Notes under the pieces: model-generated
Told to the model about the DNA's origin: nothing
The model's database searches: none
What the model saw: only the letters and a program-made list of their open reading frames with translations
Part shown: piece after piece, positions 1-8,043 of the stretch
Layout of the letters: each line of letters starts with the position of its first letter
Position numbering within the stretch: position 1 is the stretch's first letter
Source: Caldithrix sp.
GTDB taxonomy: Bacteria > Calditrichota > Calditrichia > Calditrichales > Calditrichaceae
Assembly (NCBI GenBank): GCA_014730185.1
Contig: WJIP01000125.1
Span: forward strand, 1 to 35,473
DNA: 35,473 nt
Direction of reading: 5' to 3'
Program-made: the position numbers and the translations under genes

Positions 1-2
1 AG

Positions 3-1181
3 ATAGACTATAACAACTATTTCAATTTTTTACAGCAGACATACTTTGAAAAAGAAGGCCGGGCCTACAATACGATGTTGATGGATGAATTCGTTGATTT
101 TATCCGTACCTACCCGGATGCCGATCAACTTGAACAGGTGTTTTGGATGATGGCTGAAATCCGTTCTCAGGAAGGCCATTACGGACACGCCCTGGCCGGT
201 TACCTGAAAATCCTGTTTTATAAACCGCAATCCGAATTCCGTACCCAGGTGCAGGAAAAAATACTGGAGCTGTGCCGTATACATCCTGGAATAACACTCG
301 CCGAAGAAAAAATTAAAAACACCATGCAGCAAAATTTAAGTTTTAAAAATCGACGGCAGGGACTGTTTCAATTCCTCAGTACGGTCTTCGCTTATAACGA
401 TTCCCTGCTCCATGAGCCGTTGCTGCACGAAATCGATTTGTATCTGGATATGTACCGCGATCAACCGAATAGAGCCGAAATTTTGTATTACTGGCAGGGC
501 CAGATTCTGGAATCTATGCAGCGCTGGCCGGAAGCTTATCTACATTATTCCAAGCTGCTCACCCTGTATCCCAACTCCGAGCTGTACATCGCCGCTCAGT
601 TAAGACGGTCCATTCTGCAATATCGCCATTTCGGTAAATTGGAACAGAGCGTAGATAATCTGCTGATGATCATCAATTCCGCGGAGGAAGACCGCCTGGC
701 CGGTACCGCCCAGTTCCATCTGGCACGGATTTATGCCGACAGCCTGAAAAGTCTTTCCGAAGCCGTCAATAATTACAAATTGTTTGTGGACGCCTTTCCC
801 CAACATCCTCTGCACGCCCGGGCGGTTTGGGAAACGGCCGCGTTATCGCAACAAAACGGAAAAAATGAACAGGCTGTGGCTTATTACCTGAAATATCTGG
901 AACAATATCCGCAGAATCCGCGGATTGTCGCTGCCCTTGACAACGCGGTAACACTGCTCTCAAAAACGTTAAATGCCCATCAGCGGGCCATTGAAGTGTC
1001 TCTGCGCTTTGTCAGTAATCACAACGAAAACGAGGCCGCACCCCGTATTCTGTACCGGGCGGCGAAAATGGCCAAAAACCAGGCCAACGACCGGAAAAAA
1101 TGCCAAGAAATCTGCCGCTTGTTAATTGAAAATTACGGGCAATCGGCTTATGCCGACCAAGCTAAATCTTTAGTGGATTAG
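3..1181 (+). CDS. TPR-repeat protein, 3' part (5' end outside window)
   Basis: The reading frame is open to the left edge, so this is the C-terminal part of a longer protein; the first in-window ATG at 75 is probably internal. The translation is almost wholly helical and shows degenerate tetratricopeptide-type helix pairs with the spacing of YbgF/BamD-like TPRs. Examples are the W-Q-G-Q-I-L-E-S segment followed by an A-Y-L-H-Y-S-K-L-L segment, and an A-V-A-Y-Y-L-K-Y-L-E-Q-Y-P helix. Such proteins act as scaffolds, often in the periplasm or attached to envelope machinery. The N-terminus that would show a signal peptide is missing, so location is unknown. It converges on the minus-strand lipoprotein gene 50 bp away. 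Substrate or partner cannot be told. Confidence 0.8.
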   Translation: MDYNNYFNFLQQTYFEKEGRAYNTMLMDEFVDFIRTYPDADQLEQVFWMMAEIRSQEGHYGHALAGYLKILFYKPQSEFRTQVQEKILELCRIHPGITLAEEKIKNTMQQNLSFKNRRQGLFQFLSTVFAYNDSLLHEPLLHEIDLYLDMYRDQPNRAEILYYWQGQILESMQRWPEAYLHYSKLLTLYPNSELYIAAQLRRSILQYRHFGKLEQSVDNLLMIINSAEEDRLAGTAQFHLARIYADSLKSLSEAVNNYKLFVDAFPQHPLHARAVWETAALSQQNGKNEQAVAYYLKYLEQYPQNPRIVAALDNAVTLLSKTLNAHQRAIEVSLRFVSNHNENEAAPRILYRAAKMAKNQANDRKKCQEICRLLIENYGQSAYADQAKSLVD

Positions 1182-1230
1182 AAGGAATTCCCGCGTGATG
1201 TCCGGGTACTTAATAAAATATGATAATGCC

Positions 1231-1731
1231 TCAAAGCGTTAACACTTCAATGTTATATCCCGTAGTGGGCTGGTCCAGGATCAGTGTGTCTTCCCCACTC
1301 TGTAAATCAAATTGACACAAACCCTGTGATGTCAGATAGATTAAAAATTTACCGTCGTCCGTAAATTCAGCATCATAGCCCTTATTGATTCGCAATCGGT
1401 TGCTGCCGTCGGCGTCCATCAGATAAATATACAGCCAGCTGCCGTCAAAATATCGGCAGGCCAGTTTATCCCCTTGCACCGATACTTTGGGCCGGGAATA
1501 CCCTTGCACGCCATCACTACCGGGTATGATCTGCGTTTCATGACCGGTCCGGAAGTTATACCGGAACAAACCTTTATCAAAATCACCTACATTAATGATG
1601 CTCTCAATGGCCCCATACACCATGTACCGGCCCTCCGCGGAAATCGCCGGGGTTCCGAGCGGATCGCTTCGGCAGCTCAGCAGAGACATTATAAACAATA
1701 ATCCCAGAAATCCTGTTACCTTTTGAGGCAT
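1231..1731 (-). CDS. Putative lipoprotein with TolB/WD40-like beta-propeller segment
   Basis: A short protein (166 aa from the chosen start) with an N-terminal hydrophobic stretch ending in L-L-S-C, a good lipobox, so it is probably lipid-anchored. The rest has repeats of the kind seen in TolB-like propellers: I-S-A-E-G-R-Y-M-V-Y-G and, later, F-T-D-D-G-K-F-L-I-Y, each followed by a strand and a D-x-x-S/T-G turn. This is enough for only a few blades, so it is either a truncated propeller or a small relative. The start at 1731 is preferred over the ATG at 1740 because AAGG (1741-1744) lies 9 nt before it but directly abuts the 1740 ATG. Function unknown. Confidence 0.6.
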   Translation of the reverse strand: MPQKVTGFLGLLFIMSLLSCRSDPLGTPAISAEGRYMVYGAIESIINVGDFDKGLFRYNFRTGHETQIIPGSDGVQGYSRPKVSVQGDKLACRYFDGSWLYIYLMDADGSNRLRINKGYDAEFTDDGKFLIYLTSQGLCQFDLQSGEDTLILDQPTTGYNIEVLTL

Positions 1732-1761
1732 TCGGCCCATCCTTATGAACCATAGAGTAAA

Positions 1762-1914
1762 TTATTCATTAAATGGGTTTGCAGCAAATACCTGATGAAG
1801 TAAACGGAATGTTCCGGGCCACTTTTTGTGCTCCAATGTATACAGTGTCATTCGCAGGGGATCAATTACTTGACCATCGGGACAAAGTTGCCGATATAAG
1901 ACACCTTTGCTCCT
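1762..1914 (-). pseudogene. Possible decayed 3' gene fragment in the spacer
   Basis: Between the SRPBCC gene and the lipoprotein gene, the minus strand carries 50 open codons after an in-frame stop at 1915-1917, ending at TAA 1762-1764. The translation has protein-like composition, for example R-M-T-L-Y-T-L-E-H-K-K-W-P-G-T-F, but there is no start codon with a ribosome binding site; the only ATG is at 1851. A second frame just upstream also reads plausibly. This would fit a frameshifted gene remnant, but it may be chance. Confidence 0.2.
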
Positions 1915-1955
1915 TTAGGCTCCGAATAGTCTGATCATCGCCGGCCTTTCGTACT

Positions 1956-2396
1956 CTACTGACTGGCCTCAAGATAGTTTTTCAAACGTTTATTTATAAA
2001 ATATTTCCAACCTTCAACGCCACTTTCTCTCTTAAATTCAGGAATGTATTCGGGAAACGGTTCGACGGCTTTAAAGGTCAGTCTTAACCGGGATTGTTCA
2101 CCCTGTGGAAAAAGTTCAAACGTAACATAAGCACGACCGGTATATCCTTCATACCGCCAGTCATAAGTTATGCGCCTGTAGGGCTCTACTTCTGTCAACT
2201 TCCAAATATGAGGAAATATTCTATCTCCGACTTTAACCACAAAACGCGTTTCAAAGCCCACCACAGGATTAAATGATGGAATGTTTTCAAAAAACCATTG
2301 CTTCATTTCATGAAGGGTAGTGATCGCCGACCAGACATTCTCAACGGATGTATTAAAGGTTTGCTCTACAACAATAGGTTCTTCCGTTTTGGGCAT
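1956..2396 (-). CDS. SRPBCC / AHSA1-family (START-like) protein
   Basis: This 146-residue protein has the typical length of the SRPBCC/AHSA1 (activator of Hsp90 ATPase homologue 1-like) ligand-binding fold. It opens with a V-E-Q-T-F-N-T-S-V-E-N-V-W strand-helix, has the W-F motif after the first helix, central strands ending in the R-R-I-T-Y-D-W motif, an F-E-L-F strand, and a final long helix containing G-W-K-Y-F. There is no signal peptide, so it is cytoplasmic. Family members bind hydrophobic ligands or act as stress-related helpers, and the ligand cannot be predicted. Its neighbours are unrelated accessory genes, so context gives no hint. The start is supported by a TAGG-type site upstream on the minus strand. 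Confidence 0.75.
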   Translation of the reverse strand: MPKTEEPIVVEQTFNTSVENVWSAITTLHEMKQWFFENIPSFNPVVGFETRFVVKVGDRIFPHIWKLTEVEPYRRITYDWRYEGYTGRAYVTFELFPQGEQSRLRLTFKAVEPFPEYIPEFKRESGVEGWKYFINKRLKNYLEASQ

Positions 2397-2451
2397 AAAC
2401 GACCTATTTTTCTTGTGGTTAAAATAAATTTTCGGGCGCGTACAATTTGGG

Positions 2452-3300
2452 TTATTTCAAATAATCATAGGTGTTAACCATATCATATTTAGGATCCCGG
2501 CTTAAGAAATCCCTGAAGAATGCCGTATGACTGGCGCCCATCAAAATAAATACGCGGTCGGCCGGCTGCAGGTCGATGCGATGCAGATTGGAAAACATAC
2601 GCAAGTTGCGCTGATAATATTTGGCGGCTTCATCGGCGCCTTCGAAGCCCTTTTCCGTTCCGGCATGGGTCAGCATATCGGCGTTAACCGCAATCAGAAA
2701 ATCCAGGTAGCGGTCGTTATTCGTCAATTTCAGTTTTTGCAAAAGATTGAGCGTGTCTTCATCCACATGCACTTCCGGATAAAATTTCAACGGGTTTTGG
2801 TAGTATCGATCATGCCATACGGAATCAACGGTATTGACGATTTGTTGTCCGATGCGGTAGTTGTAACCCATCTTATGATCGATGCCGTAAATGCGTTGCA
2901 CACCGCTCAGCCGGCCCAGTTCGAAGGCCAGCAGTTCGACTTCTGAAGGCTCTTCAAAGTCCAAATCCGGGTTTTCCAGGTAGCTCTTATACTTATTCTG
3001 CAATTTTTTATTCTTTTCCGGTACGGTTTCCACCAAAATGACCGTGGGATCGAAGGCCGATAATTTCCGGGCCACGGCATGCACCTTTTGCTGGTTTTCT
3101 TTTTTGCGGGAATCAAATTCCGTGCTATGGGCATCCGGCGTACTGGCCATATGAAAGGTACCAAAGTTCAGCACTTGGATTTTACCGGTCCCTTCTTTCG
3201 ACTTACGGGTTTTGGATTGCTGGTTGGGTTGTCCACCCAATTGATGTTGATTACAGAAAAATATGAGCAGGATACCAAACACCAGAATATATGGCTTCAT
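2452..3300 (-). CDS. DUF5694-like exported protein (TraB/PrgY-related)
   Basis: The protein has 282 residues. Residues 5-16 form a hydrophobic export signal ending in F-F-C; Cys16 might be lipidated, but the lipobox is poor. The body begins with a strand carrying N-F-G-T-F-H-M (45-51), then I-L-V-E-T-V-P-E (88-95). It closes with I-L-M-G-A-S-H-T-A-F-F near residues 252-262. The paired G-T-x-H and G-x-x-H motifs plus a central Glu recall the TraB/TIKI metalloprotease-like superfamily, to which DUF5694 seems related. An AGAGG site precedes the ATG. Biochemical activity is not established; it probably acts outside the cytoplasm. Confidence 0.65.
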   Translation of the reverse strand: MKPYILVFGILLIFFCNQHQLGGQPNQQSKTRKSKEGTGKIQVLNFGTFHMASTPDAHSTEFDSRKKENQQKVHAVARKLSAFDPTVILVETVPEKNKKLQNKYKSYLENPDLDFEEPSEVELLAFELGRLSGVQRIYGIDHKMGYNYRIGQQIVNTVDSVWHDRYYQNPLKFYPEVHVDEDTLNLLQKLKLTNNDRYLDFLIAVNADMLTHAGTEKGFEGADEAAKYYQRNLRMFSNLHRIDLQPADRVFILMGASHTAFFRDFLSRDPKYDMVNTYDYLK

Positions 3301-3343
3301 AAGACCTCTTTAACTTAATTGAACTTGAACTTCTAACATTGGC

Positions 3344-3400
3344 CACCAACGCAGGGCTGGTGCCGTTTATTCCGGTCAGCCCTTGAGTCAATTGTTGGTG
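3344..3400. repeat. Two-step inverted repeat between DUF5694 and GNAT genes
   Basis: CACCAAC (3344-3350) plus AGGGCTG (3353-3359) pair with CAGCCCT (3377-3383) plus GTTGGTG (3394-3400). This gives two 7-bp stems with a lopsided internal loop (2 versus 10 nt) and a 17-nt terminal loop. It lies after the stop of the GNAT gene on the minus strand. No U-tract follows on either strand, so a simple rho-independent terminator is unlikely. Confidence 0.45.
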
Positions 3401-3466
3401 ACGCTTAAGTTTCCATACCCCCTGCAGCAGGCCTTTTTTTACATATCATCGGCAGTCTGGATTTTA

Positions 3467-4009
3467 CTATTGCTTGTTCAGTTTGGCGAAAATATCCAGA
3501 CTAATAAATCGGCCGTTTTTGGTTTCACAATCCACCATGGTGCCTTCATGATCAAAGCCTATGGTTTGCAATGTTTTTTTACTATTTAAATTACCGGTCT
3601 CAACAAATGCTTCAATGCGGTGCAGTCCTAGGGTCCGGAATCCATATTGACAGATCAAAGGTAGGGCTTCCCGCATTATACCCCGTCCCCAGAAATCTTT
3701 CAAAAGCCAGAAACCGATTTCTGCTTTTTTATGAACCCGGGATATGTCATTCAGGCCACCTGCTCCATAGAACGTTTGATGGTCAGCACAACAAATGGCC
3801 CACCAAATGCCTGAGCCTGTGCGTTCTAAATCGGCAAACCACTGCATTTGTTCTTCAACGGCTTCCGGACGGTCAAAACGGATACCGTAATACTTTACGA
3901 CTTCCGGATGCGACAATCCTTTAAACACATTTTTCGTATCGTTTTCCGTAAAGCGACGGAGTATAAGCCGATCGGTTTGGATGACCGGAAATTCAAGTTT
4001 CGTTGGCAT
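3467..4009 (-). CDS. GNAT N-acetyltransferase, RimJ/RimL type
   Basis: This 180-aa protein shows the whole GNAT fold. It opens with the T-D-R-L-I-L-R-R-F strand (residues 12-20) that marks RimJ/RimL-like members, then H-P-E-V-V-K-Y-Y. Motif A is A-E-I-G-F-W-L-L followed by W-G-R-G-I-M (107-112), the acetyl-CoA pyrophosphate loop. Motif B is N-x-x-S-K-K-T-L-Q-T-I-G-F. It would transfer an acetyl group from acetyl-CoA to an amine of a protein, antibiotic or small molecule in the cytoplasm; the acceptor is not predictable. It stands alone, with large spacers on both sides. Confidence 0.85.
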   Translation of the reverse strand: MPTKLEFPVIQTDRLILRRFTENDTKNVFKGLSHPEVVKYYGIRFDRPEAVEEQMQWFADLERTGSGIWWAICCADHQTFYGAGGLNDISRVHKKAEIGFWLLKDFWGRGIMREALPLICQYGFRTLGLHRIEAFVETGNLNSKKTLQTIGFDHEGTMVDCETKNGRFISLDIFAKLNKQ

Positions 4010-4511
4010 AACATCCCGTGAGTTTTTGAATGATCTCTAACACATATCTTCTAAGACGAATAATTCATCAAAGTCCCATTAACAGTAAATGACATAGGTT
4101 CATATAACCGTATACTGATTAGCTGTAATGTTGTTAAAACTAATGCATCCGGCCCAATGGAGCAAACCGCAGCCTTTTTTGCAGAGTGATTGCACTACAG
4201 CCCTGAACGGCAGCAGCACGCTTGTCGGACGACATACACCAGCCCGAAAACGTTGCCATGTATCAGGCTTGAGGTTTTAACGGCGTGGAATAAAATATAT
4301 TCTTAAAAAAGGGCTCAAAGGTTTACGGTGTATATCAGGCTTTGATCATTTTGCGGGTTAACGGTCAAGGATAAGCGTAGTGTGGGTTTCGAAGTGATTC
4401 ACTGTCCGCCTACTTCCAAGTTTCTTAGAAGCAAAATGCTGAATTTCACTCGCCCAACATGCATTACGATTACACAAAGTTACAGGGAGTTTCATTATCA
4501 TTATCTTAGGT
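4010..4511. other. 502-bp non-coding spacer with short internal repeats
   Basis: No convincing gene is seen. TATCAGGCTT occurs twice (4261-4270 and 4333-4342), and each copy is followed by a TTAACGG or TTTTAACGG motif (ending at 4283 and 4364), giving two diverged copies of one short unit. The stretch from about 4355 to 4475 reminds me of a block I associate with intergenic DNA of Bacteroidota. That is from memory and unverified. Confidence 0.4.
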
Positions 4512-5597
4512 TTATTTAATTTTCAGTAAAGGTTTAATAATTTTCATAAGCATAAACCTCAACGCTTTGGATGTATAGGATTTGTCATTAAATGTACCTA
4601 TAACATAAGCTTCAGTTTGCGGGTGGAAGAACATAAAGGCACCCGTAATTCCTACACATCCCCAGCAAAAATACTTTTCGGGAAATATTAATGGAATGGC
4701 CTTCGGCTTCCAGACAGAATAGCCGTAATCAAATCCTATGGCCGGAAAACCCATCTTCACATCATCATAAATCATTTGATTCAAGGTAGCTTCCTTTATC
4801 AATTGGCCGGTAACCAAAGCTTTCATAAAAACCAGATATTCGCTCAGAGGTGCCACAACACCTCCTCCGGCATAATCAATCTTTGCTATTCTTTTATTCT
4901 CAATGAAATTGATGTTGAAAAGATAGATATGCGCCGGAGGATATTGGGGTTTGTTTTTTGGTTTGGAATAACCGTTTATATAAGCATTATCCATTTTCAA
5001 AGGCACCAGAATCATTTCATGAACAGCTTCGTGAAAAGGTTTTTTGGTGATATTCTCTATGATTAAACCCAGCAAATAATAATTTGTATCGGTATAGAAA
5101 TGTTTTTGACCAGGCTTACCAACGGGCTTACGATTAGCTTTTCCCCATTCCAGTGATTCCTTTACCGTCATTTCAAGGTTTGGGTCGTTCATCATCTTTT
5201 TAAGTAGTGGAAAAAAGACATCATTTAACCCGGATGTTTGCTTCAGTAAATGTTTGATGCTGATATCGCCGGAGTAATCTTTGCCCTTATAGACATGCAA
5301 ACCGTTCATCAGGTCTGCATCAAGATATTTTACAATTTTATCGTCAAAAGACAGCAGCCCTTTGTCGTGTAGCATACTTACGAGGGTAGCCGTAAACAAT
5401 TTGCCTACGGAAGCGAGATGGTTGGCTTGCTGCGGGTTTGCCTGAATTTCTCCTGTTTTTCCTTCGGCAATATTGATGTCAATTCCTAATTTTTCGGATT
5501 GAACAACCAGATAACCATTCTTAACTGTTTTATCATTTTGTACTTGTTGTCTGAATTTGGACTCAATGTTTTCTTGTACCGTAGATATCTTTTTCAT
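4512..5597 (-). CDS. Serine hydrolase, beta-lactamase / penicillin-binding-like family
   Basis: This 361-aa protein belongs to the class C beta-lactamase/PBP-like family (beta-lactamase superfamily Pfam type). Ser63-x-x-Lys66 (A-S-V-G-K-L-F-T-A) gives the nucleophile and base. Y167-T-D is the Y-x-N-like second motif, in the usual context before Y-Y-L-L-G-L-I-I-E. G-I-T-G near the end replaces the K/H-T-G box. The F-D-Y-G-Y-S-V-W strand is typical of esterase/peptidase members. No export signal is visible, which is unusual for a cell-wall enzyme and favours a cytoplasmic esterase or amidase. The gene is visibly more AT-rich than the dnaE region and has no clear ribosome binding site, so it may be acquired. 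Confidence 0.85.
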   Translation of the reverse strand: MKKISTVQENIESKFRQQVQNDKTVKNGYLVVQSEKLGIDINIAEGKTGEIQANPQQANHLASVGKLFTATLVSMLHDKGLLSFDDKIVKYLDADLMNGLHVYKGKDYSGDISIKHLLKQTSGLNDVFFPLLKKMMNDPNLEMTVKESLEWGKANRKPVGKPGQKHFYTDTNYYLLGLIIENITKKPFHEAVHEMILVPLKMDNAYINGYSKPKNKPQYPPAHIYLFNINFIENKRIAKIDYAGGGVVAPLSEYLVFMKALVTGQLIKEATLNQMIYDDVKMGFPAIGFDYGYSVWKPKAIPLIFPEKYFCWGCVGITGAFMFFHPQTEAYVIGTFNDKSYTSKALRFMLMKIIKPLLKIK

Positions 5598-5765
5598 GCT
5601 TTAATATTTGATTTAAAATTGTTATGAATACAGAAGTCTATCCCAAACACCTTATAAGGTAATAAATCATGTACGTTTTGAGCAACCCCTGAAAGCACAT
5701 TTTTCTTTTATGGCATGATAGTATGGTGTGCGAGATTGGAAAGAACCACAAGGGATGTACAATGG

Positions 5766-5793
5766 CAGGGACGGTGGCCACCATCCCTACCCT
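5766..5793 (-). terminator. Hairpin right after the PorV-like stop codon
   Basis: GGGA(5768-5771)-c-GGTGG pairs with CCACC-a-TCCC(5784-5787), forming a near-perfect palindrome 8 nt past the stop codon of the minus-strand PorV-like gene. It is placed like a terminator, but no U-run follows on the minus strand, so it may be a processing or stability hairpin instead. Confidence 0.35.
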
Positions 5794-5795
5794 GT

Positions 5796-6776
5796 CTACA
5801 AAACTTGCGGCAGGCGTAGATGAAAGGAGATGCGGTGCACGTCGCCCAGTTCGCTCTGGTAAGCCGTAAAGGAATAGTCGAAGGTGATTTTGGGGATGGA
5901 CAACCCGATGCCGGTGTTAAAACGGTTTAAATCGTCCAGTCCGGCGCGCACGGCCAGAGTATTCCGGTAACCGATTTCCAGACCCCAGAAGGTATCCATG
6001 CTCAGCGGCCCCATGCTCATCTGGCTGGCAAATTCCCGGTTTTCAGCCAGAAACTGCACATCCATGGCCGGCCGCACCGTAATCGCCCACTGCGGAATAT
6101 CCACGGCATAGGACAGGCCCAGACGAGCGGACGGGGTGATGAACTCCTTGGTACCGTTGGTCCAGGAAATCATAGTGCTGGTGATATCGCGCAGCATCAG
6201 GCCGCTGTGCAGCCGGTCGGTTATACGGTACTGCACACCGGCATCAAAGCCAATGCCCAAGGCCGATTCCACGTTGTAATCCCGGTAAATGGTTTTCAGG
6301 TTGATCCCGTAACTGAGCCGCTTATTCAGTTGTTTAGCATAACTGAAATAGGCGATGTAATCGCCGGTGTTAAAGGTGCGTATTTTGGAATAATCCAGGC
6401 TGAGCTGGCCGTCGGTGATCACTTTGGCCTGACGGCTGTCCTTAATGCCGTTGACCGTCAGATACACGAGAGAGATGCCGATGTGGCTGTCTTCCCTAAG
6501 GGCATGGGAAGCGGCCAGATAGTTATGCTGGATACTGCTGATGAACTGTTTGCTGTGCATGAATTGCACCTGCAGACCCCGGGCCTGCGTCAATCCGGCG
6601 GGATTCCAATATCCAGCAGTGACATCGTTAACCAGGGCCGTGTTGGCTCCCGCCATGCCCAAAGCCCGACTGCCGGCACCCAAACTGAGAAATTCACCGG
6701 CATACTTTTTAAAGGAACTGGCCTGGGAAAAGGCCACCAGAGCAGCCAGTATCAACAAAGAAAACCTGTATCGCAT
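5796..6776 (-). CDS. PorV/PorQ-family outer-membrane beta-barrel protein
   Basis: About 326 aa. A signal peptide (R-Y-R-F-S-L-L-I-L-A-A-L-V-A-F-S-Q-A) is followed by the hallmark PorV/PorQ opening, which includes G-A-G-S-R-A-L-G-M-A-G-A-N-T-A and then Y-W-N-P-A-G-L. The rest alternates in beta-strand pattern, ending in a strand-rich C-terminus. In Bacteroidota, PorV works with the type IX secretion system; many FCB relatives have uncharacterised barrels of this type. The ORF could start at a TTG (6794) overlapping the upstream stop, but AAAGGCAGG lies 6 nt before the ATG at 6776, and that start also gives a proper signal peptide. It is the last gene of the PASTA-rpe-kinase operon. Confidence 0.8.
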   Translation of the reverse strand: MRYRFSLLILAALVAFSQASSFKKYAGEFLSLGAGSRALGMAGANTALVNDVTAGYWNPAGLTQARGLQVQFMHSKQFISSIQHNYLAASHALREDSHIGISLVYLTVNGIKDSRQAKVITDGQLSLDYSKIRTFNTGDYIAYFSYAKQLNKRLSYGINLKTIYRDYNVESALGIGFDAGVQYRITDRLHSGLMLRDITSTMISWTNGTKEFITPSARLGLSYAVDIPQWAITVRPAMDVQFLAENREFASQMSMGPLSMDTFWGLEIGYRNTLAVRAGLDDLNRFNTGIGLSIPKITFDYSFTAYQSELGDVHRISFHLRLPQVL

Positions 6777-6782
6777 AAACAT

Positions 6783-6791
6783 CCTGCCTTT
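6783..6791 (-). promoter_or_regulatory. Ribosome binding site deciding the PorV-like start
   Basis: AAAGGCAGG on the minus strand stands 6 nt before the ATG at 6776. It lies inside the alternative longer frame that would begin with TTG at 6794, which argues against that start. Confidence 0.5.
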
Positions 6792-7363
6792 CAAATCACC
6801 ATAAACAAATAACCGCCGATCACGGGAATGGTTAAGTTGTCGTCAACCGGCACGGGTAAAAATTCGACGCCGGCCATGACCAGGGCGATAACGAGTCCCC
6901 ACCAGCTGTAGGTTGTCAGCGTCAGAACAATCAGGGCTGCGGCCAGATAAAACGCCAGAGCCCCTTCGATGCTCTTGTTAAAGAACCGATCCCGGCCATA
7001 GTGCCGTCCAATAACGGCCGCCGCCGGATCAGCCAGGGTTAAAAAGAGTATTGCAGGTACAGCCGCTTGTTGCGGGTACCACCACACCGCCAGCGTTATA
7101 CCGGTAAACAGCAGCGTAGCCCCCGTTATTCCGTGTTGTACTTCCCGTTCCCTTAATAAGTTCGAAAATATACGCAAAAAGTAGCGTTCCACAAGGGAAA
7201 ATTTTATCCGCAACAGATCGGCTGTCCAGAATCCCGCCGCCAAAAACAGACAAATGTAAAGGACGATCGATTTGTCCAGGAAAAAATGGTAGGCCAGCGG
7301 AATGGCGGATGTGGCCACATGGATGGACTTACGGTACAGTTCGGCCTGCAAATGTCCGGCCAT
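6791..7363 (-). CDS. Polyprenol/dolichol/diacylglycerol kinase-like membrane protein (SEC59/DGK1/VTE5 type)
   Basis: This 190-aa integral membrane protein has about six hydrophobic segments. Family marks are the N-terminal E-L-Y-R-K-S-I-H-V-A-T, the L-A-D-P-A-A-A-V-I-G-R-H-Y-G segment, K-S-I-E-G-A-L-A-F, and E-F-L-P-V-P-V-D-D-N-L-T-I-P before the last helix. These are shared by CTP-dependent dolichol kinase SEC59, yeast Dgk1 and plant phytol kinases. A role in phosphorylating a membrane lipid alcohol is likely, and the substrate is not clear. The length matches bacterial members. It starts 5 nt after the rpe stop, and its TGA overlaps the region of the PorV-like start, so it is part of the same operon. 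Confidence 0.75.
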   Translation of the reverse strand: MAGHLQAELYRKSIHVATSAIPLAYHFFLDKSIVLYICLFLAAGFWTADLLRIKFSLVERYFLRIFSNLLREREVQHGITGATLLFTGITLAVWWYPQQAAVPAILFLTLADPAAAVIGRHYGRDRFFNKSIEGALAFYLAAALIVLTLTTYSWWGLVIALVMAGVEFLPVPVDDNLTIPVIGGYLFMVI

Positions 7364-7368
7364 GCCCG

Positions 7369-8043
7369 CTACACCGTCCGCCCGGTGTGTTTATCGGTTA
7401 TCGTTTTCAAATCACGGCAAGCCCGGGCTACATCATCCGCGCCGAAGATAGCGTTACCGGCTACCAGAATATCGGCTCCGGCCTGTAGTACTTTGACCCC
7501 GGTTTGCGTATTGATGCCGCCGTCCACCTGGATCAGGCATGGAGCCTGCCGCCCTTCAATGAGGGCCTTCAATTGATGGATTTTATGCAGGCTGTAGTCG
7601 ATAAACGATTGCCCACCGAAGCCCGGATTGACGCTCATGATCAACACCAAATCCAGCGATTCTATGATGGGCTCCAGCGTATTTACAGGCGTCGCCGGAT
7701 TGAGGGAGACTCCTGCCCGGCAGCCGTGCTGTTTGATGGACTGCACCACCCGGTCCAGATGGTTGCAGGCCTCCTGATGCACCGTGATGAGGGAGGCCCC
7801 GGCTGCCGCAAAATCTACGATCAACGCATTGGGATTGGTAACCATCAGATGGGCATCCACCGGCAGGTCGGTCAGGCGGCGGATGGCTTGGACCATAAAG
7901 GGCCCGAAGGTCAGATTGGGTACAAAATGCCCGTCCATCACATCCACATGGATGTAATCGGCCCCATTGTCAGCCACCGTTTGTACATGTTCCCGCAGTT
8001 TTAAAACATCGGCGGATAAAATAGAAGGTGCCAAATAAGCCAT
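7369..8043 (-). CDS. rpe: Ribulose-phosphate 3-epimerase
   Basis: The 224-aa (beta/alpha)8 protein interconverts D-ribulose 5-phosphate and D-xylulose 5-phosphate in the pentose phosphate pathway. Every family motif is present: L-A-P-S-I-L-S-A-D at the start, H32-V-D34-V-M-D-G-H-F-V-P-N, D-A-H65-L-M-V, the M-S-V-N-P-G-F-G-G-Q-S-F loop (136-147) and V-D174-G-G-I-N. His32, Asp34, His65 and Asp174 are the metal and acid/base positions. The length is normal. The ATG overlaps the TGA of the PASTA gene by one base (TGATG), so translation is coupled. Confidence 0.97.
   Translation of the reverse strand: MAYLAPSILSADVLKLREHVQTVADNGADYIHVDVMDGHFVPNLTFGPFMVQAIRRLTDLPVDAHLMVTNPNALIVDFAAAGASLITVHQEACNHLDRVVQSIKQHGCRAGVSLNPATPVNTLEPIIESLDLVLIMSVNPGFGGQSFIDYSLHKIHQLKALIEGRQAPCLIQVDGGINTQTGVKVLQAGADILVAGNAIFGADDVARACRDLKTITDKHTGRTV

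Noticed and set aside
2527-2946. 139-codon plus-strand frame across the DUF5694 gene
   Set aside because: It is antisense to a gene with a signal sequence and conserved motifs; nothing recognisable is in the shadow frame.
4355-4475. Integron attC site
   Set aside because: GCCCAAC fits one core box, but no matching GTTRRRY partner at the right place and no integrase are visible.
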